A model generated the notes under the pieces. That model made no database searches, had not been told where the DNA came from, and worked only from the letters and a program-made list of their open reading frames with translations. Positions 35,928 to 45,444 of a DNA stretch of 49,439 nt are shown here, piece by piece (the first letter of the stretch is position 1; the number at the start of each line of letters is the position of its first letter). The position numbers and the translations under genes are program-made. The stretch is from Candidatus Onthoplasma faecipullorum. GTDB taxonomy: Bacteria > Bacillota > Clostridia > Christensenellales > UBA1242. The stretch spans positions 1 through 49,439 of the forward strand of contig DWVI01000012.1 in assembly GCA_019120295.1 (NCBI GenBank), given 5' to 3'.

Positions 35928-36746
35928 ATGAAAAAAGATAATGAAATTATAAAAAAGCGTGTTCTTTTTAGTGATAACGTTTTAGACAAAATTGAACACG
36001 CACTGTTAATATTAATTTTCACATCTTTTCTTTTTCATATCGTTATATCCGCTGATTTTTATACTTTATCTACCCTACTTTCACTGATTGTTGGACTAGT
36101 TGTAATTATTTCATTAATTTTAACAAAAATTATTGAAAATGTTAAAGAAAAACGAAAGCGTGAAAAACAAAATCTCACTATAAACGATTACAAGCAAAAT
36201 GAAAATTATTTAAGCGTTATTTTGAATTTGCTAACGTGTATATATCTTGCTGTTGTTATAATTTCTTACATAATTGATTACAACCTTGAAATTAATAAAT
36301 TTGATATTTTAAATATTAATATTAGCCTATGTTCACTTATCATTACTATTTATATATTTTTAGCCCCACTTTTTAAATCTGAAATAAAAAAATTGGAAAC
36401 TATAATCGATTTAAAAATAGAAGAAACAAAAAATTTGCAAGGTAGTGATTTTTCTAGACATCTAGTTAAATATATTAAATTTTTACAAAGCGAAGGTTAT
36501 TATTTACAGAAAAAATACAACAATATTAAAGAAAACATTATATTGAATAGTTACCTTTTTGTTTTCTCTATAATTCTTACTTTTATTAGCAGTAGCAATT
36601 TTGTTTTATACTTTTTAGTGTCCGCCACCATATATTCGGCGTATAATATACTGTGTTTAATGTTTGAATTTAGGCGAATATTAAATTTTAATTTAAAAAA
36701 ATATGAAGAAGAAGCAAATAATAAAATAAATAGTATAGAAAAGTAA
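35928..36746 (+). CDS. Multi-pass membrane protein of unknown function
   Basis: 272 residues with about six membrane segments in three hairpins (about 25-65, 95-150 and 205-245), separated by basic cytoplasmic loops, and a charged helical C-terminus. The layout (paired helices with a long soluble helix between) is somewhat like SLATT-type proteins, but I see no diagnostic motif. TTTAGGGG precedes the ATG. Single-gene unit. Confidence 0.78.
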   Translation: MKKDNEIIKKRVLFSDNVLDKIEHALLILIFTSFLFHIVISADFYTLSTLLSLIVGLVVIISLILTKIIENVKEKRKREKQNLTINDYKQNENYLSVILNLLTCIYLAVVIISYIIDYNLEINKFDILNINISLCSLIITIYIFLAPLFKSEIKKLETIIDLKIEETKNLQGSDFSRHLVKYIKFLQSEGYYLQKKYNNIKENIILNSYLFVFSIILTFISSSNFVLYFLVSATIYSAYNILCLMFEFRRILNFNLKKYEEEANNKINSIEK

Positions 36747-36784
36747 CAAACCAAATTTAAAATAAAAATTTATAAACACAAATA

Positions 36785-36822
36785 AAAAAAACTATAAGCC
36801 TTACACAAACTTATAGTTTTTT
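36785..36822. terminator. Bidirectional terminator between convergent genes
   Basis: Stem ACTATAAG/CTTATAGT with A and T runs; the stop codon of the minus-strand gene lies in the loop. Confidence 0.87.
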
Positions 36823-37346
36823 AATAAACCTTCATAAATTACATGTTTGTTGTTTAATTTTAAAAAGTCAATTGGTTTTATTATATGTGGAAGCGATGCT
36901 GAATTTTCTATATCAAAGTATGCAAGGCAAGCACGCACAAATTGTGAACAATAATAACTATATTTTGGTTCAACATTTTTCTTAAAACATGCACCTAATA
37001 CACCTAAATAATTATAGTGAAATTTCACTTTGTTTTTATGTACATACTCTATAAAGAATTTAATGCTATTATACTGCTCAACGCTCACTTTCAACTCTAA
37101 AACTAACGCTTCTGTTTTATAAAATCTTTTAAAAGTACCAACGTTTTTACCTTCCTGCACAAATCCTCCAACAAAAGGATTATAAGGATTTAATCTGCCA
37201 AACGAATACATAACTTCAAGGTCTGGTGTTAAAGCAATGGATGCATGATTGTATCTTGCACGCGTAAAAAACTTCAATGCTCTTGAAAACATTGTGCCAG
37301 TCTGACTTAAAATTATATAAACACTCTTTTCCATTTCGTTTTCCAT
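36801..37346 (-). CDS. Permuted NlpC/P60 (YiiX-type) papain-like protein
   Basis: 181 residues. The catalytic His comes first (YNHASIALT, His34) and the Cys later (YYCSQFVRAC, Cys133), the order of circularly permuted NlpC/P60 proteins such as YiiX/YebB. Such proteins cleave or transfer acyl/amide bonds, often on lipids or peptidoglycan; the substrate here is unknown. There is no signal peptide, so it acts in the cytoplasm or at the inner membrane face. A second ATG five codons in is also possible; neither has a good ribosome site. Confidence 0.82.
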   Translation of the reverse strand: MENEMEKSVYIILSQTGTMFSRALKFFTRARYNHASIALTPDLEVMYSFGRLNPYNPFVGGFVQEGKNVGTFKRFYKTEALVLELKVSVEQYNSIKFFIEYVHKNKVKFHYNYLGVLGACFKKNVEPKYSYYCSQFVRACLAYFDIENSASLPHIIKPIDFLKLNNKHVIYEGLLKNYKFV

Positions 37347-37559
37347 GCGTTTTGAACTATAATTTTTAATAAAATAATTTATTTAGCGTGCATCAAATTT
37401 ATGTATTTCATAGATATTTGATATTCGCCACACGATAATTATATCAAATTTTGATAAAAAACTCAAATATTTAATCAATGTTTAAAAATTATATCAAACA
37501 CTTGCTATAATTACTTTTTTTGTGACAACTTAGATAAATAATAAATCATTTAACATTTT

Positions 37560-38234
37560 TTAGTTAATTTTTGTTTTGTCATTATTAAAATCAACGTCTG
37601 CCGAATATTTTGTGTTAAAACCCTGATTTTCTTCTGGGCGAAGCGCGTTTGGAAAATTCATATCAACCTTTATGTCATTTACAATCTTTTGAAGTTGATT
37701 AGTTATAAAATACGGATTTGTTATATCGTAAAGCACCACGGCTTCTGTTTTCGTTTTTATATAGATATCGCCAACTTTCAACATTCTATCAATAAGCCCC
37801 ACACGCAAATTCACAGATTCAATATCCATATAATAAATATTTTTAATATCAATTAATATACCTGTGCGAATTATAATGCGTTTATTTGTAAAAGCGTACT
37901 CAATATTTTTATACTGTGCCCACGCTGTTATAACATTGCTAAGCCACAACCAAACAGGCAATAAGTGTATTAAAAAGAACAATATTATAAACACAACTAA
38001 AAATGTTGGCATACTAGAAAATGCACCAGTTGTTGATAGCATATAAATAAAACCGCCGTCAAAAAGCGCCCAAATGATTGCAATCGGCAACATTGTGCAA
38101 ATTTTGGACCAAATAAAAGCCGATTTTTTAGGTTTTCCGCGCCATAAAATTTGTTCGTCTGCCACAACCAAATCTTCAATTTTGTTTGACGACATTCCAT
38201 TATCTTTAAAATACTTTTCGTTATATTTTCCCAT
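37560..38234 (-). CDS. PH-domain (YdbT-like) membrane protein
   Basis: About 224 residues from the ATG at 38234 (MGKYNEKYFKDNG), chosen for AAGGT 6 bases upstream; the longer frame would start inside the promoter. An N-terminal DEQILWRGKPKK segment precedes two membrane spans (about 45-70 and 75-105). A bacterial PH-like domain follows: YAFTNKRIIIRTGIL, DIESVNLRVGLIDRML and VGDIYIKT, the pattern of YdbS/YdbT proteins. Function unknown. Promoter: TTGCGT, 17 bases, TATAAT (38246-38251) on the minus strand. Confidence 0.85.
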   Translation of the reverse strand: MGKYNEKYFKDNGMSSNKIEDLVVADEQILWRGKPKKSAFIWSKICTMLPIAIIWALFDGGFIYMLSTTGAFSSMPTFLVVFIILFFLIHLLPVWLWLSNVITAWAQYKNIEYAFTNKRIIIRTGILIDIKNIYYMDIESVNLRVGLIDRMLKVGDIYIKTKTEAVVLYDITNPYFITNQLQKIVNDIKVDMNFPNALRPEENQGFNTKYSADVDFNNDKTKIN

Positions 38235-38308
38235 AAAATACCTTAAAAACATTATAGTAAATATATGCTCATAACGCAAACATTTTTAAATTAAAATATA
38301 TTTTTTCT

Positions 38309-38338
38309 TTGTCACACAAAAATGGCAATACATATACT
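38309..38338 (+). promoter_or_regulatory. Promoter of the FkbM-type gene
   Basis: TTGTCA (38309-38314), 18-base spacer, TATACT (38333-38338); leader carries GGAG. Confidence 0.65.
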
Positions 38339-38369
38339 TTTAACATAAAGTGGAATTATAGGAGTACAT

Positions 38370-39305
38370 ATGTTAAATTTTATTGATAAAAGGTTTTACA
38401 CACTTATAGGCGATATCAAGTCAAAGGATAAATCACAAATTTACAACCACATGCTTGAAAAATTTAAAGCACTACCCTTGCTCACGCAATTTTCAATTCA
38501 ACAATTTTTAAACAAATTTGATTATTGGGGCAAAATTGAAATAGAACGATTAAACTATGAAATGATAGAAAACAAAGCAGAAGTTTTTGCAACTAGAATT
38601 GACGACTATGTGGAGTTATATAACAATTTAGCAGATTATAAATCTAAAAATATATTGTTTTCAATAATAAGCAATTTTTATAATTTTGATTTTGTAAATT
38701 TAAAATACTGCATGGAAAATGTTTACAAACATTATTTTGACCTAGACCTAATGCCAAAATGCGAAAACGAAGTTTTTGTTGACGTTGGCGCGTACACTGG
38801 TGATAGTACTATTGATTTTATATCTAGTTATGGTGAAAATTCATATAAAAAAATTCTTTGCTACGAAATTTGCAAAGAAAATATAGAAAAAATGCAAAAA
38901 AACTTAGAAAATTATAAAAATATTTACATTTTTGAAAAAGCCATAACCAATTTTAATGGCACAACGCATTTTGATAAAAATGCCGACCTTTCCGCCAATT
39001 CAACAAGTAGTGGTGGTGAGTTAGCAGTTGAAGCGGTAACTCTAGACGCTGATATTAAAGACAAAATCACAATGGTCAAAATGGATATTGAAGGCGGTGA
39101 AATGAACGCTCTCATTGGAATGAAAAACCACATTAAAAACGACACACCAACACTTTTAATTTCAGTATATCACAACAACACCGACCTATTAGACATTCCA
39201 AAATACATTTCAACCATAAACAAAAATTACAACTACCACCTTCGCTACTACGGCGGACCATACTACGCCACAGAAATCGTCCTAATCGCCCTACCTAAAA
39301 ACTAA
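38370..39305 (+). CDS. FkbM-family methyltransferase
   Basis: 311 residues. SAM-binding motif VFVDVGAYTGDS (about 136-146), then CYEICKENIEKM, AITNFNGTTHF, and the family's VKMDIEGGEMNALIGM and HIKNDTPTLLISVYH. FkbM-type enzymes methylate hydroxyl groups of sugars or natural products. The N-terminal 125 residues are helical and unassigned. No glycosyltransferase or capsule genes lie nearby, so the target is unclear. Confidence 0.9.
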   Translation: MLNFIDKRFYTLIGDIKSKDKSQIYNHMLEKFKALPLLTQFSIQQFLNKFDYWGKIEIERLNYEMIENKAEVFATRIDDYVELYNNLADYKSKNILFSIISNFYNFDFVNLKYCMENVYKHYFDLDLMPKCENEVFVDVGAYTGDSTIDFISSYGENSYKKILCYEICKENIEKMQKNLENYKNIYIFEKAITNFNGTTHFDKNADLSANSTSSGGELAVEAVTLDADIKDKITMVKMDIEGGEMNALIGMKNHIKNDTPTLLISVYHNNTDLLDIPKYISTINKNYNYHLRYYGGPYYATEIVLIALPKN

Positions 39306-39383
39306 TTATTTAATTATCTACACTTAATTTTATTTTAAAAATATTAAATCGCTTTTAATTTTTAACGCACAAATTTTTTATAT

Positions 39384-40106
39384 TTATCGTTCAATCTTTT
39401 TTGTAACTCCATTTTCTATTGCGTACATTTCACCAAAGAAGGAAACATTTTTGTTGCCGTCTATTAGAATGTACGAACCGTTTGGAATGCCTAAAAATTC
39501 TTTTTTGTGTGAGGCTGGGAAAATATAGTCATTAACAACGTCAACTTCTTCGCACTCAATTTGATAAGTGTTTGTTTCTCCGTCAAAATGTGGGATAATA
39601 ATTTTATCATAAAAACCCAAGCCTTTTACCCACTTTCTTTCTTTAATATCCGCTTTTTCTTCTGGGAAATTGAAAACAGTTTTACATAAATTCATAGTTC
39701 CCGCAGAAATTCCAATAACAATTCCGTTAAAGTGCTTTAAAATTTTCTTCAACCTAATGCTTCTAAAAAACTTATTTTGGCAAAGAATTTTTCCACCGGA
39801 TAATATTACAATATTTGCACCGAGTATTATATTTTTTGCGTCCTTTTTATTCCTTGCGTCAAGCAAAATCTTTTCATTAAAATTAAGATTAGACAAACTA
39901 AAACTATCAATCGTGTTTTTTATTCGTTCTTCATTTTCTATAACATTGTTAGGGTCGTTTGCCACATAAACAATTCTATTTGTAGCGCTTAGATATTTTT
40001 TAATATTGTCTAACACGCCGTTTACATTTTCTAGCGGAATAGTTGTTTTATTTCCGTCTTTGTCTTTGACGAGAGTATTTAACCTACTTGTTAAAAACAA
40101 TACCAT
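39384..40106 (-). CDS. Peptidase E-like (family S51) protein
   Basis: 240 residues from the ATG at 40106 (MVLFLTSRLN), which has GGAGTGAAT upstream; the longer frame has none. It has a type 1 glutamine-amidotransferase fold with nucleophile Ser134 in GIVIGISAGTMNL, the preceding ILSGGKI turn, and a likely catalytic His in IIPHFDGE. Peptidase E cleaves Asp-X dipeptides; the close relatives in Bacillota are mostly uncharacterised. Confidence 0.85.
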   Translation of the reverse strand: MVLFLTSRLNTLVKDKDGNKTTIPLENVNGVLDNIKKYLSATNRIVYVANDPNNVIENEERIKNTIDSFSLSNLNFNEKILLDARNKKDAKNIILGANIVILSGGKILCQNKFFRSIRLKKILKHFNGIVIGISAGTMNLCKTVFNFPEEKADIKERKWVKGLGFYDKIIIPHFDGETNTYQIECEEVDVVNDYIFPASHKKEFLGIPNGSYILIDGNKNVSFFGEMYAIENGVTKKIER

Positions 40107-40132
40107 ATTCACTCCTAACGTAATTATACCAT

Positions 40133-40170
40133 AAAAAATAAGGATTTGCATCTAAAAATCCTTATTTTTA
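40133..40170 (-). terminator. Terminator downstream of the YcxB-like gene
   Basis: Stem AAAAATAAGGATTT/AAATCCTTATTTTT, T-rich on both strands; it lies between the YcxB-like gene and the peptidase-E-like gene. Confidence 0.85.
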
Positions 40171-40246
40171 CTTATTTTTCTTAAATCAAAGCAAAGTTAT
40201 AAGATATATAATAACCGAATTTAAAACACTTAATGTAAACAAAATA

Positions 40247-40735
40247 TTAAGTTTGCTGATTTATTGTTTCTAATTTTAATAGCCTTTTTATTATTGTAAG
40301 TTGCTCACTTGTTGCGTTTGATTTTTTTAAAATAAATGCGCTAGTTCTATTTACGTAAATAAATATGTATTCGTCCGTTTCTCTTGTTTTAAAAACGTCT
40401 TTGTAATACAACTTTTGCGTTCCAAATTGCTCACCATTTTTGTAACTTGTAACAAATATATGGTCAATATTGAATTCATACTCATTCGTAATATTGCTTT
40501 TTGCCATCGTTTTTATGTTTTTATTTATCATAATAATGTACACAAGCCCCAAAGAAAATGGAATACAGAATAAAAGCAAAATATCTAAATAAATGTTTTC
40601 ATAAAACATTGTTAAACCAATGTACAATAAAAGCCCAACGCTACCCAAAGCAAGTGACACAATGCAAAAAATTATAACACCCTTAGATAGTGCTTTCTGA
40701 GCCTTTTCGTCTATATTTGTTTTAATTGTTATCAT
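40247..40735 (-). CDS. YcxB-like membrane protein
   Basis: 162 residues with two membrane segments (about 20-42 and 48-70) and a C-terminal domain of beta strands: YEFNIDHIFVTSYKNGEQ, QKLYYKDVFKTRETDEYIFIY and AFILKKSNATSEQ. This fits the YcxB-like C-terminal domain, a PH-like fold. The start has GGCGGGCAAT upstream, a reasonable ribosome site. Function unknown. Confidence 0.78.
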   Translation of the reverse strand: MITIKTNIDEKAQKALSKGVIIFCIVSLALGSVGLLLYIGLTMFYENIYLDILLLFCIPFSLGLVYIIMINKNIKTMAKSNITNEYEFNIDHIFVTSYKNGEQFGTQKLYYKDVFKTRETDEYIFIYVNRTSAFILKKSNATSEQLTIIKRLLKLETINQQT

Positions 40736-40882
40736 ATTGCCCGCCTAATAAAAATATTTTAATTAACCGACTTATTACATTTTATTTTATTAATTTGATT
40801 TTTAATAAATTTCCAACTAATAACACATAAAATCATTAATATTATTTAATTTTTTACAATGTTAGAAACAACGCCTAATGTA

Positions 40883-41287
40883 CTATGCTATGTTTATTAA
40901 AATAATATTAACAAAACTTAAAATCGCCAACAAAATAGAAATAATCATAAAAACGAGTTTTAATATTTTAAGTTTTTTTGCTTTAACATATGCCACAATA
41001 TGGAAAACACACGCTAAACAACTAAATAAAATTGAAGGCAAAATAAAATAAACAATTATGATAACTAAACCGAGTGCTGTGCCTATTTGTTCTTCACCAG
41101 TTGAAAGGAAGTGTGCTATAATGTATTCTAAACAAATAAACGTTGCAATGGCGCCTAGTACTAAAAACACACACCCAACAATAAACAAAACCTTGCTCTT
41201 TTTATCCGCCTTGTTTACGTCATTTTCAACTTCATTTTCAATTTGTTTTGTTTCTATTTCCACATGATTTTCAATAATTTCACTCAT
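40883..41287 (-). CDS. Membrane protein of unknown function
   Basis: 134 residues. An acidic N-terminal tail of about 30 residues (IETKQIENEVENDVNKADKK) is followed by three membrane segments (about 33-60, 70-100, 108-132). Not recognised. AAGGGT precedes the ATG. Single gene between the YcxB-like gene and tRNA-Ser. Confidence 0.72.
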   Translation of the reverse strand: MSEIIENHVEIETKQIENEVENDVNKADKKSKVLFIVGCVFLVLGAIATFICLEYIIAHFLSTGEEQIGTALGLVIIIVYFILPSILFSCLACVFHIVAYVKAKKLKILKLVFMIISILLAILSFVNIILINIA

Positions 41288-41493
41288 AACTAACCCTTAT
41301 TGTTAAATTTCTATGAAATCATTATAACAAATAAAAAATACAAAATCAAATTATTAAAAATATGTTTACTATTTATTTTTTTTCAAACTTTAAAATCTCT
41401 TTCTACTAATGTGTAAAAATTTTAAAAACTTTTTTCAATTTGTTCCTAAATTGTGCCTAATAATTTAAAAAACAACATCTAATGCGATATAAA

Positions 41494-41523
41494 TAAAAAC
41501 ACCACCATGTTTGGTGGTGTTTT
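41494..41523 (-). terminator. Terminator of tRNA-Ser
   Basis: Stem AACACCACCA/TGGTGGTGTT with a short loop and a T-run on the minus strand, starting five bases after the CCA end. Confidence 0.9.
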
Positions 41524-41527
41524 CGCT

Positions 41528-41615
41528 TGGCGCAGAGAGAGGGATTTGAACCCCCGGATGCTTTCACATCGGCAGTTTTCAAGACTGCTGTATTCGACCA
41601 CTCTACCATCTCTGC
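41528..41615 (-). tRNA. tRNA-Ser (anticodon TGA)
   Basis: 88 bases on the minus strand including the encoded CCA. Acceptor stem GCAGAGA/TCTCTGC, discriminator G, anticodon stem GCAGT/ACTGC with loop CTTGAAA (anticodon TGA), a long class II variable arm (GATGTGAAAGCATC), and T-loop GTTCAAATC. It reads UCN Ser codons. It is a single tRNA followed by its own terminator. Confidence 0.97.
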
Positions 41616-41939
41616 ATATTATTAAATTTTTAGTAGTTTAAATTAAGTTCAGTTTAATAAATCACTTTCACGTTTTGATATGCTATATTTTTACTACAAC
41701 ACATCTAATTTTCACAAATTTTAATGAAACTATCTTTAATTCGTTATGTAAAAACATAACTAAAGCAATGTAATGATATCATATAAATTTTGTTTTGGCA
41801 AGTATTTTATGTAAAATTATTATGAATATTTTATTTTTTATAAAGTTGCATGCTAAAATCAGATAAAATAAATAGTATAAGTACATAACACTTAATATCA
41901 TGCATAAAAAAATATGAAAAATTTTAGTGTTAAATATAT
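41616..41939. other. AT-rich spacer upstream of tRNA-Ser
   Basis: No gene seen. A perfect small hairpin GTTATGT-AAAA-ACATAAC lies at about 41745-41762, and a promoter-like TTGGCA-17-TATTAT on the plus strand near 41794-41822 leads to no start codon. Confidence 0.45.
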
Positions 41940-41968
41940 TTTACAAAACAATTTGAATATAGTATAAT
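41940..41968 (+). promoter_or_regulatory. Promoter of the 167-residue gene, leaderless type
   Basis: TTTACA (41940-41945), 17-base spacer, TATAAT (41963-41968), six bases, ATG at 41975. Confidence 0.8.
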
Positions 41969-41974
41969 ATCGTT

Positions 41975-42478
41975 ATGAAAAAGATAAATAGTGAAGTTAG
42001 AAAATCTTTTATTATTAGTTTAATTGTATCGATTTTATTTGTGGTTGGTATTCCTATGATACCCATATTTGCAGGCAAAAACTGGGTGCTTATGGCACTT
42101 GGAATTGTGTTTGTTGTGGTTGGGTTTTATGGTATGCCACTTCTGTGGATATCTTATGCAGGCAAAAAGCGTACAAAGCGAATAATTCAAGCGATTGAAG
42201 AAGAAAATTTGTATTCCAATCAAGATATTGCAATGCAACTTCAAATGAAAGAAAAAGAAGTTTACTCTGAAATCACAAAAGCAATCAACAAAGGTTATTT
42301 AAAAGGTTATCTCTATAACGGTAAAGAACTCACAATAAACAACGCTAAAAAGCAAACAAAGGAAGAAAAATTGACAATTAAAAAATGCAATAACTGCGGT
42401 GGAAAACTAGAAAAAACAGATTCTGGTTATCACTGCCCTTACTGCGATATGAATTTCACAAAAGACGAAATCACCTAA
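41975..42478 (+). CDS. Membrane protein with a C-terminal zinc ribbon and possible winged helix
   Basis: 167 residues. Two membrane segments (about 12-33 and 38-60), a helical section that looks like a helix-turn-helix or winged helix (YSNQDIAMQLQMKEKEVYSE then ITKAINKGYLKG), and a zinc ribbon at the end (CNNCGGKL...CPYCDM). It may be a membrane-tethered sensor or regulator. The order is the reverse of the other two ribbon-membrane proteins in the window. Leaderless start with TATAAT 6 bases upstream; no ribosome site. Confidence 0.78.
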   Translation: MKKINSEVRKSFIISLIVSILFVVGIPMIPIFAGKNWVLMALGIVFVVVGFYGMPLLWISYAGKKRTKRIIQAIEEENLYSNQDIAMQLQMKEKEVYSEITKAINKGYLKGYLYNGKELTINNAKKQTKEEKLTIKKCNNCGGKLEKTDSGYHCPYCDMNFTKDEIT

Positions 42479-42634
42479 ATAAATTATTTGAAAATATGTT
42501 CTGAAGTTTGATTTTCATTAAGATTACATTTTAATTTTTACTTATTTATTTAAATAAAAATTTTTACTTATTGCAATAAATTAAGCAAATTTTAATAAAT
42601 TTTTGCTTGTTATTTGACTTTTTATTTTAAATTA

Positions 42635-42667
42635 ACTAGACTAAATGTAATATAGCCTAGTTTTTTT
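42635..42667 (+). terminator. Terminator between the 167-residue gene and the oxidoreductase gene
   Basis: Stem ACTAG.CTA/TAG.CTAGT followed by seven Ts. It sits 42 bases before the oxidoreductase start, so it could also act as a leader attenuator. Confidence 0.75.
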
Positions 42668-42708
42668 ACTTTTTGTCTTTTCTATTAGGTGAAATCGAAG
42701 GAGGAAAA

Positions 42709-44760
42709 ATGAACAAAATTTATGAACCACTTTTTACACCTTGGAAGGTTAAAAATGTGGAAATCAAAAATAGGATAGTTTTGTGTCCTATGGGTGGAAC
42801 GAGTATTTTCGGTTGGATGGAACCACATCACTTTGATAAGGACGCAGCAGATTTCTTTATGGACCTTGCAAAACATGATGTTGGTCTTATCATTCCAGGA
42901 ATTGCCCCACTAAGAAATATGATTGGCAACGGCTGGTTATATAAAGCAAAGGGTGCGTTTAAAAAACTTAAAGCGTATATGGAAGAATTCCACAAAACTG
43001 GCGCAAAAATGTTTATTCAATTGACTGCTGGATTTGGTCGGTCATTTACTATTCCGGACTCAATGAAAGGTATTGCAAAAAATAAATTTATGCGCGGACT
43101 TATTAAACCTATCATTGATATTGATAGGCTTACCGCTTCCCCTAGTGAACTTCCTTCTCGTTGGCTAGATGGATACACAACGCGTGAAATAACAGTTAAA
43201 GAAATTCGTGAAATTATAAACGCTTTTGCTAAAACGGCTAAAATGTGTAAAGATGCGGGAGTGGACGGCGTTGAAATTCACGCAGTTCATGAAGGTTATT
43301 TGCTCGACCAATTTACAACTGAATACACTAACCAACGTTTGGACGAATATGGTGGAAATTTTGAAAATCGTTTCCGTTTTGCAACCGACGTTGTTAAAGC
43401 AATCAAGAGAGAATGTGGAGATGATTATCCTGTTAGTTTAAGATATTCTGTAACAAGTAAAACAAAAGGCTTTCAAGAGGGCGCTGTGCCAGGTGAAGAA
43501 TTTAGTGAAATTGGTAGAACCATGGAAGAAAGTGAACGTGCTGCAAAATTTTTGCAAGATGCTGGCTATGATATGTTAAATGCCGATAATGGCACGTATG
43601 ACGCATGGTATTGGGCTCACCCACCTGAATATATGCCACTAAACTGCAATTTATCAGATGTTGAGCATATTAAAAAATATGTTGACATTCCAGTTGTTTG
43701 TGCTGGTAGAATGACTCCTGAAGTGGCTGCAAAATCTATTAAAGCTGGTAAAATTGATGGTATGGGTGTTGCTAGACAATTCCTAACTGATAGCCACTGG
43801 GTTACAAAACTTAAAGAAGATAGAATTGAAGATATTATGCCTTGTATTTGTTGCCACAACGCATGTCTTCCTATGGCTCACTATAAAGGAGTTGCATGCG
43901 ATGTGCCTATGTCTGATTCAATTCATATGTCGCGCTGTGCATTAAATCCGCAAACTATGGACGGCGGTAAACACGACCTAAAACCTGCTAAAAAACCTAA
44001 AAATATTGCAGTGATTGGTGGCGGTATTGGTGGTATGGAAGTGGCTCGCGTGGCAACTATGCGTGGTCACAAGGTTACAATTTATGAAAAGACGGACAAA
44101 CTTGGTGGGGTGTTTATTCCTGCTGCTGCTCCAAGTTTCAAAGAAAAAGACAAAATGTTATTAAAATGGTATGCTCGCCAAATGGAAAAACTAGGAATAG
44201 AGATTAAATTCAACACTGAAATTAAAGATATATCTGAAATTGTGGCGGACGAAATTGTTATTGCAACTGGTTCAGTTAAGAGAAATCTACAAGTGCCAGG
44301 TGCTGAGCGCGCTATTGACGCTATTGACTACTTAAATGGTAAAGAAGTTAAAGATAATGTTGTTATAATTGGTGGCGGACTAACGGGATGCGAAATCGCA
44401 TATGATTTAATTTTAAAGGGCAAAAATCCAACCATTGTTGAAGCCAAAAACGATTTAATGGCTGTTCAGGGTTTGTGCCTTGCAAACTCTTCATATTTGC
44501 GTGATTATTTTAAATATAAAAACACGCCTGTATATTTAGAAAGTTCAGTTGAGAGTATTGATAAATCAAGTGTTTTAATCAAAATGAAAAACGGCGAAAC
44601 CAAAAAAGTTAAAGCGGATAATGTTATCCTTGCAATAGGTTATAACCCTAACCCACTAGCCAAAGAAGGCAAACGAGTTCACATTGTTGGTGACGCATTA
44701 AAAGTTGGAAACCTACGCACAGTTATTTGGCGCGTATGGGAAGTTGCTGAAAAATTATAG
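42709..44760 (+). CDS. NADH:flavin oxidoreductase / 2,4-dienoyl-CoA reductase-type flavoenzyme
   Basis: 683 residues from the ATG at 42709, preceded by GAAGGAGG. Residues 1-350 form an Old Yellow Enzyme TIM barrel (FMN), with VDGVEIHAVHEGYLLDQF and NENRF-type FENRFRFATDVV. A 4Fe-4S binding region near residues 380-410 contains CICCHNAC and a later CALNP. The C-terminal half binds FAD and NAD(P)H (IAVIGGGIGGMEVA, VVIIGGGLTGCEIA). The plan matches bacterial enoate and dienoyl-CoA reductases and bile-acid BaiCD-type enzymes. The substrate is unknown. Confidence 0.92.
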   Translation: MNKIYEPLFTPWKVKNVEIKNRIVLCPMGGTSIFGWMEPHHFDKDAADFFMDLAKHDVGLIIPGIAPLRNMIGNGWLYKAKGAFKKLKAYMEEFHKTGAKMFIQLTAGFGRSFTIPDSMKGIAKNKFMRGLIKPIIDIDRLTASPSELPSRWLDGYTTREITVKEIREIINAFAKTAKMCKDAGVDGVEIHAVHEGYLLDQFTTEYTNQRLDEYGGNFENRFRFATDVVKAIKRECGDDYPVSLRYSVTSKTKGFQEGAVPGEEFSEIGRTMEESERAAKFLQDAGYDMLNADNGTYDAWYWAHPPEYMPLNCNLSDVEHIKKYVDIPVVCAGRMTPEVAAKSIKAGKIDGMGVARQFLTDSHWVTKLKEDRIEDIMPCICCHNACLPMAHYKGVACDVPMSDSIHMSRCALNPQTMDGGKHDLKPAKKPKNIAVIGGGIGGMEVARVATMRGHKVTIYEKTDKLGGVFIPAAAPSFKEKDKMLLKWYARQMEKLGIEIKFNTEIKDISEIVADEIVIATGSVKRNLQVPGAERAIDAIDYLNGKEVKDNVVIIGGGLTGCEIAYDLILKGKNPTIVEAKNDLMAVQGLCLANSSYLRDYFKYKNTPVYLESSVESIDKSSVLIKMKNGETKKVKADNVILAIGYNPNPLAKEGKRVHIVGDALKVGNLRTVIWRVWEVAEKL

Positions 44761-44766
44761 TATTAA

Positions 44767-44837
44767 AAACGAAGCAATACAAACAAATTGTTAAAAAACT
44801 TTTTGTTATAAGAATGCAACATTGTTTTGCTTCGTTT
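44767..44837 (+). terminator. Long-range terminator of the oxidoreductase gene
   Basis: AACGAAGCAA near 44768 pairs with TTGCTTCGTT near 44826-44835, enclosing about 45 bases, followed by TTTT. The large loop is unusual for an intrinsic terminator. Confidence 0.6.
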
Positions 44838-44901
44838 TTTATATTTCGTTTTAAATTTAAAAATAATTTTAACATTTAATATAAAATTGAGTATTTTAAT
44901 A

Positions 44902-44929
44902 TTGACAAAATAATACAATATGATAAAAT
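44902..44929 (+). promoter_or_regulatory. Promoter of the two-gene unknown unit
   Basis: TTGACA (44902-44907), 16-base spacer, TAAAAT (44924-44929), then AGGAG before the ATG at 44960. Confidence 0.7.
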
Positions 44930-44959
44930 TAACTTACTTAATAAATATAGGAGATTATT

Positions 44960-45433
44960 ATGAAAACCCCAACCATAGAAAAATTAATAAAATACTTAAA
45001 TAATGGGAAAAATATTTTAATTGCTCATAAGGTAGACAACGAAGGTAATAATACATTTGTTTATTCTAATGACGAACAATTTTATCATTATTCGCAAAAT
45101 ATTGGTTATACATATCCATCTAATAAAATTTTGAATATATCAGGCTCTTTAATTGCATGTTTATCTTATCAATTAAACTCAAAAGATGAAAATTCAACAT
45201 ATATGGCAAAAACTTACATTATAACAGATAGCAATAAAGACTTGGAAAAAACTATAAATCTAATAATAGATAAATATCCCGTTCTTAACAATTCAACTTT
45301 AGAGACCATGCAAATTCAAATATATTATAAAAACGAACTAATTTTATCTATTTTAAATACTAGCAAGGGTTTTAATATTAAAGAATCTATTAAATCTTTG
45401 TTTGAAGAAAATAATTTATTTAATAAAATTTAA
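44960..45433 (+). CDS. Protein of unknown function
   Basis: 157 residues, soluble, rich in Asn, Ile and Lys. Not recognised. A beta-rich N-terminal half (NILIAHKVDNEGNNTFVYS) and a C-terminal helical part are visible, with no motif I can name. ATAGGAG precedes the ATG. The next gene begins 11 bases after its stop, so the two are co-transcribed and may act together. Confidence 0.72.
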   Translation: MKTPTIEKLIKYLNNGKNILIAHKVDNEGNNTFVYSNDEQFYHYSQNIGYTYPSNKILNISGSLIACLSYQLNSKDENSTYMAKTYIITDSNKDLEKTINLIIDKYPVLNNSTLETMQIQIYYKNELILSILNTSKGFNIKESIKSLFEENNLFNKI

Positions 45434-45444
45434 TAAGGAAATCA

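Noticed and set aside
40107..40151. Longer start for the peptidase-E-like gene
   Set aside because: No ribosome site, and the extension runs through the upstream terminator hairpin; GGAGTGAAT supports 40106.
44767..44837. Small structured RNA after the oxidoreductase gene
   Set aside because: The long-range stem with a T-run is adequately explained as a terminator; no promoter is visible inside.
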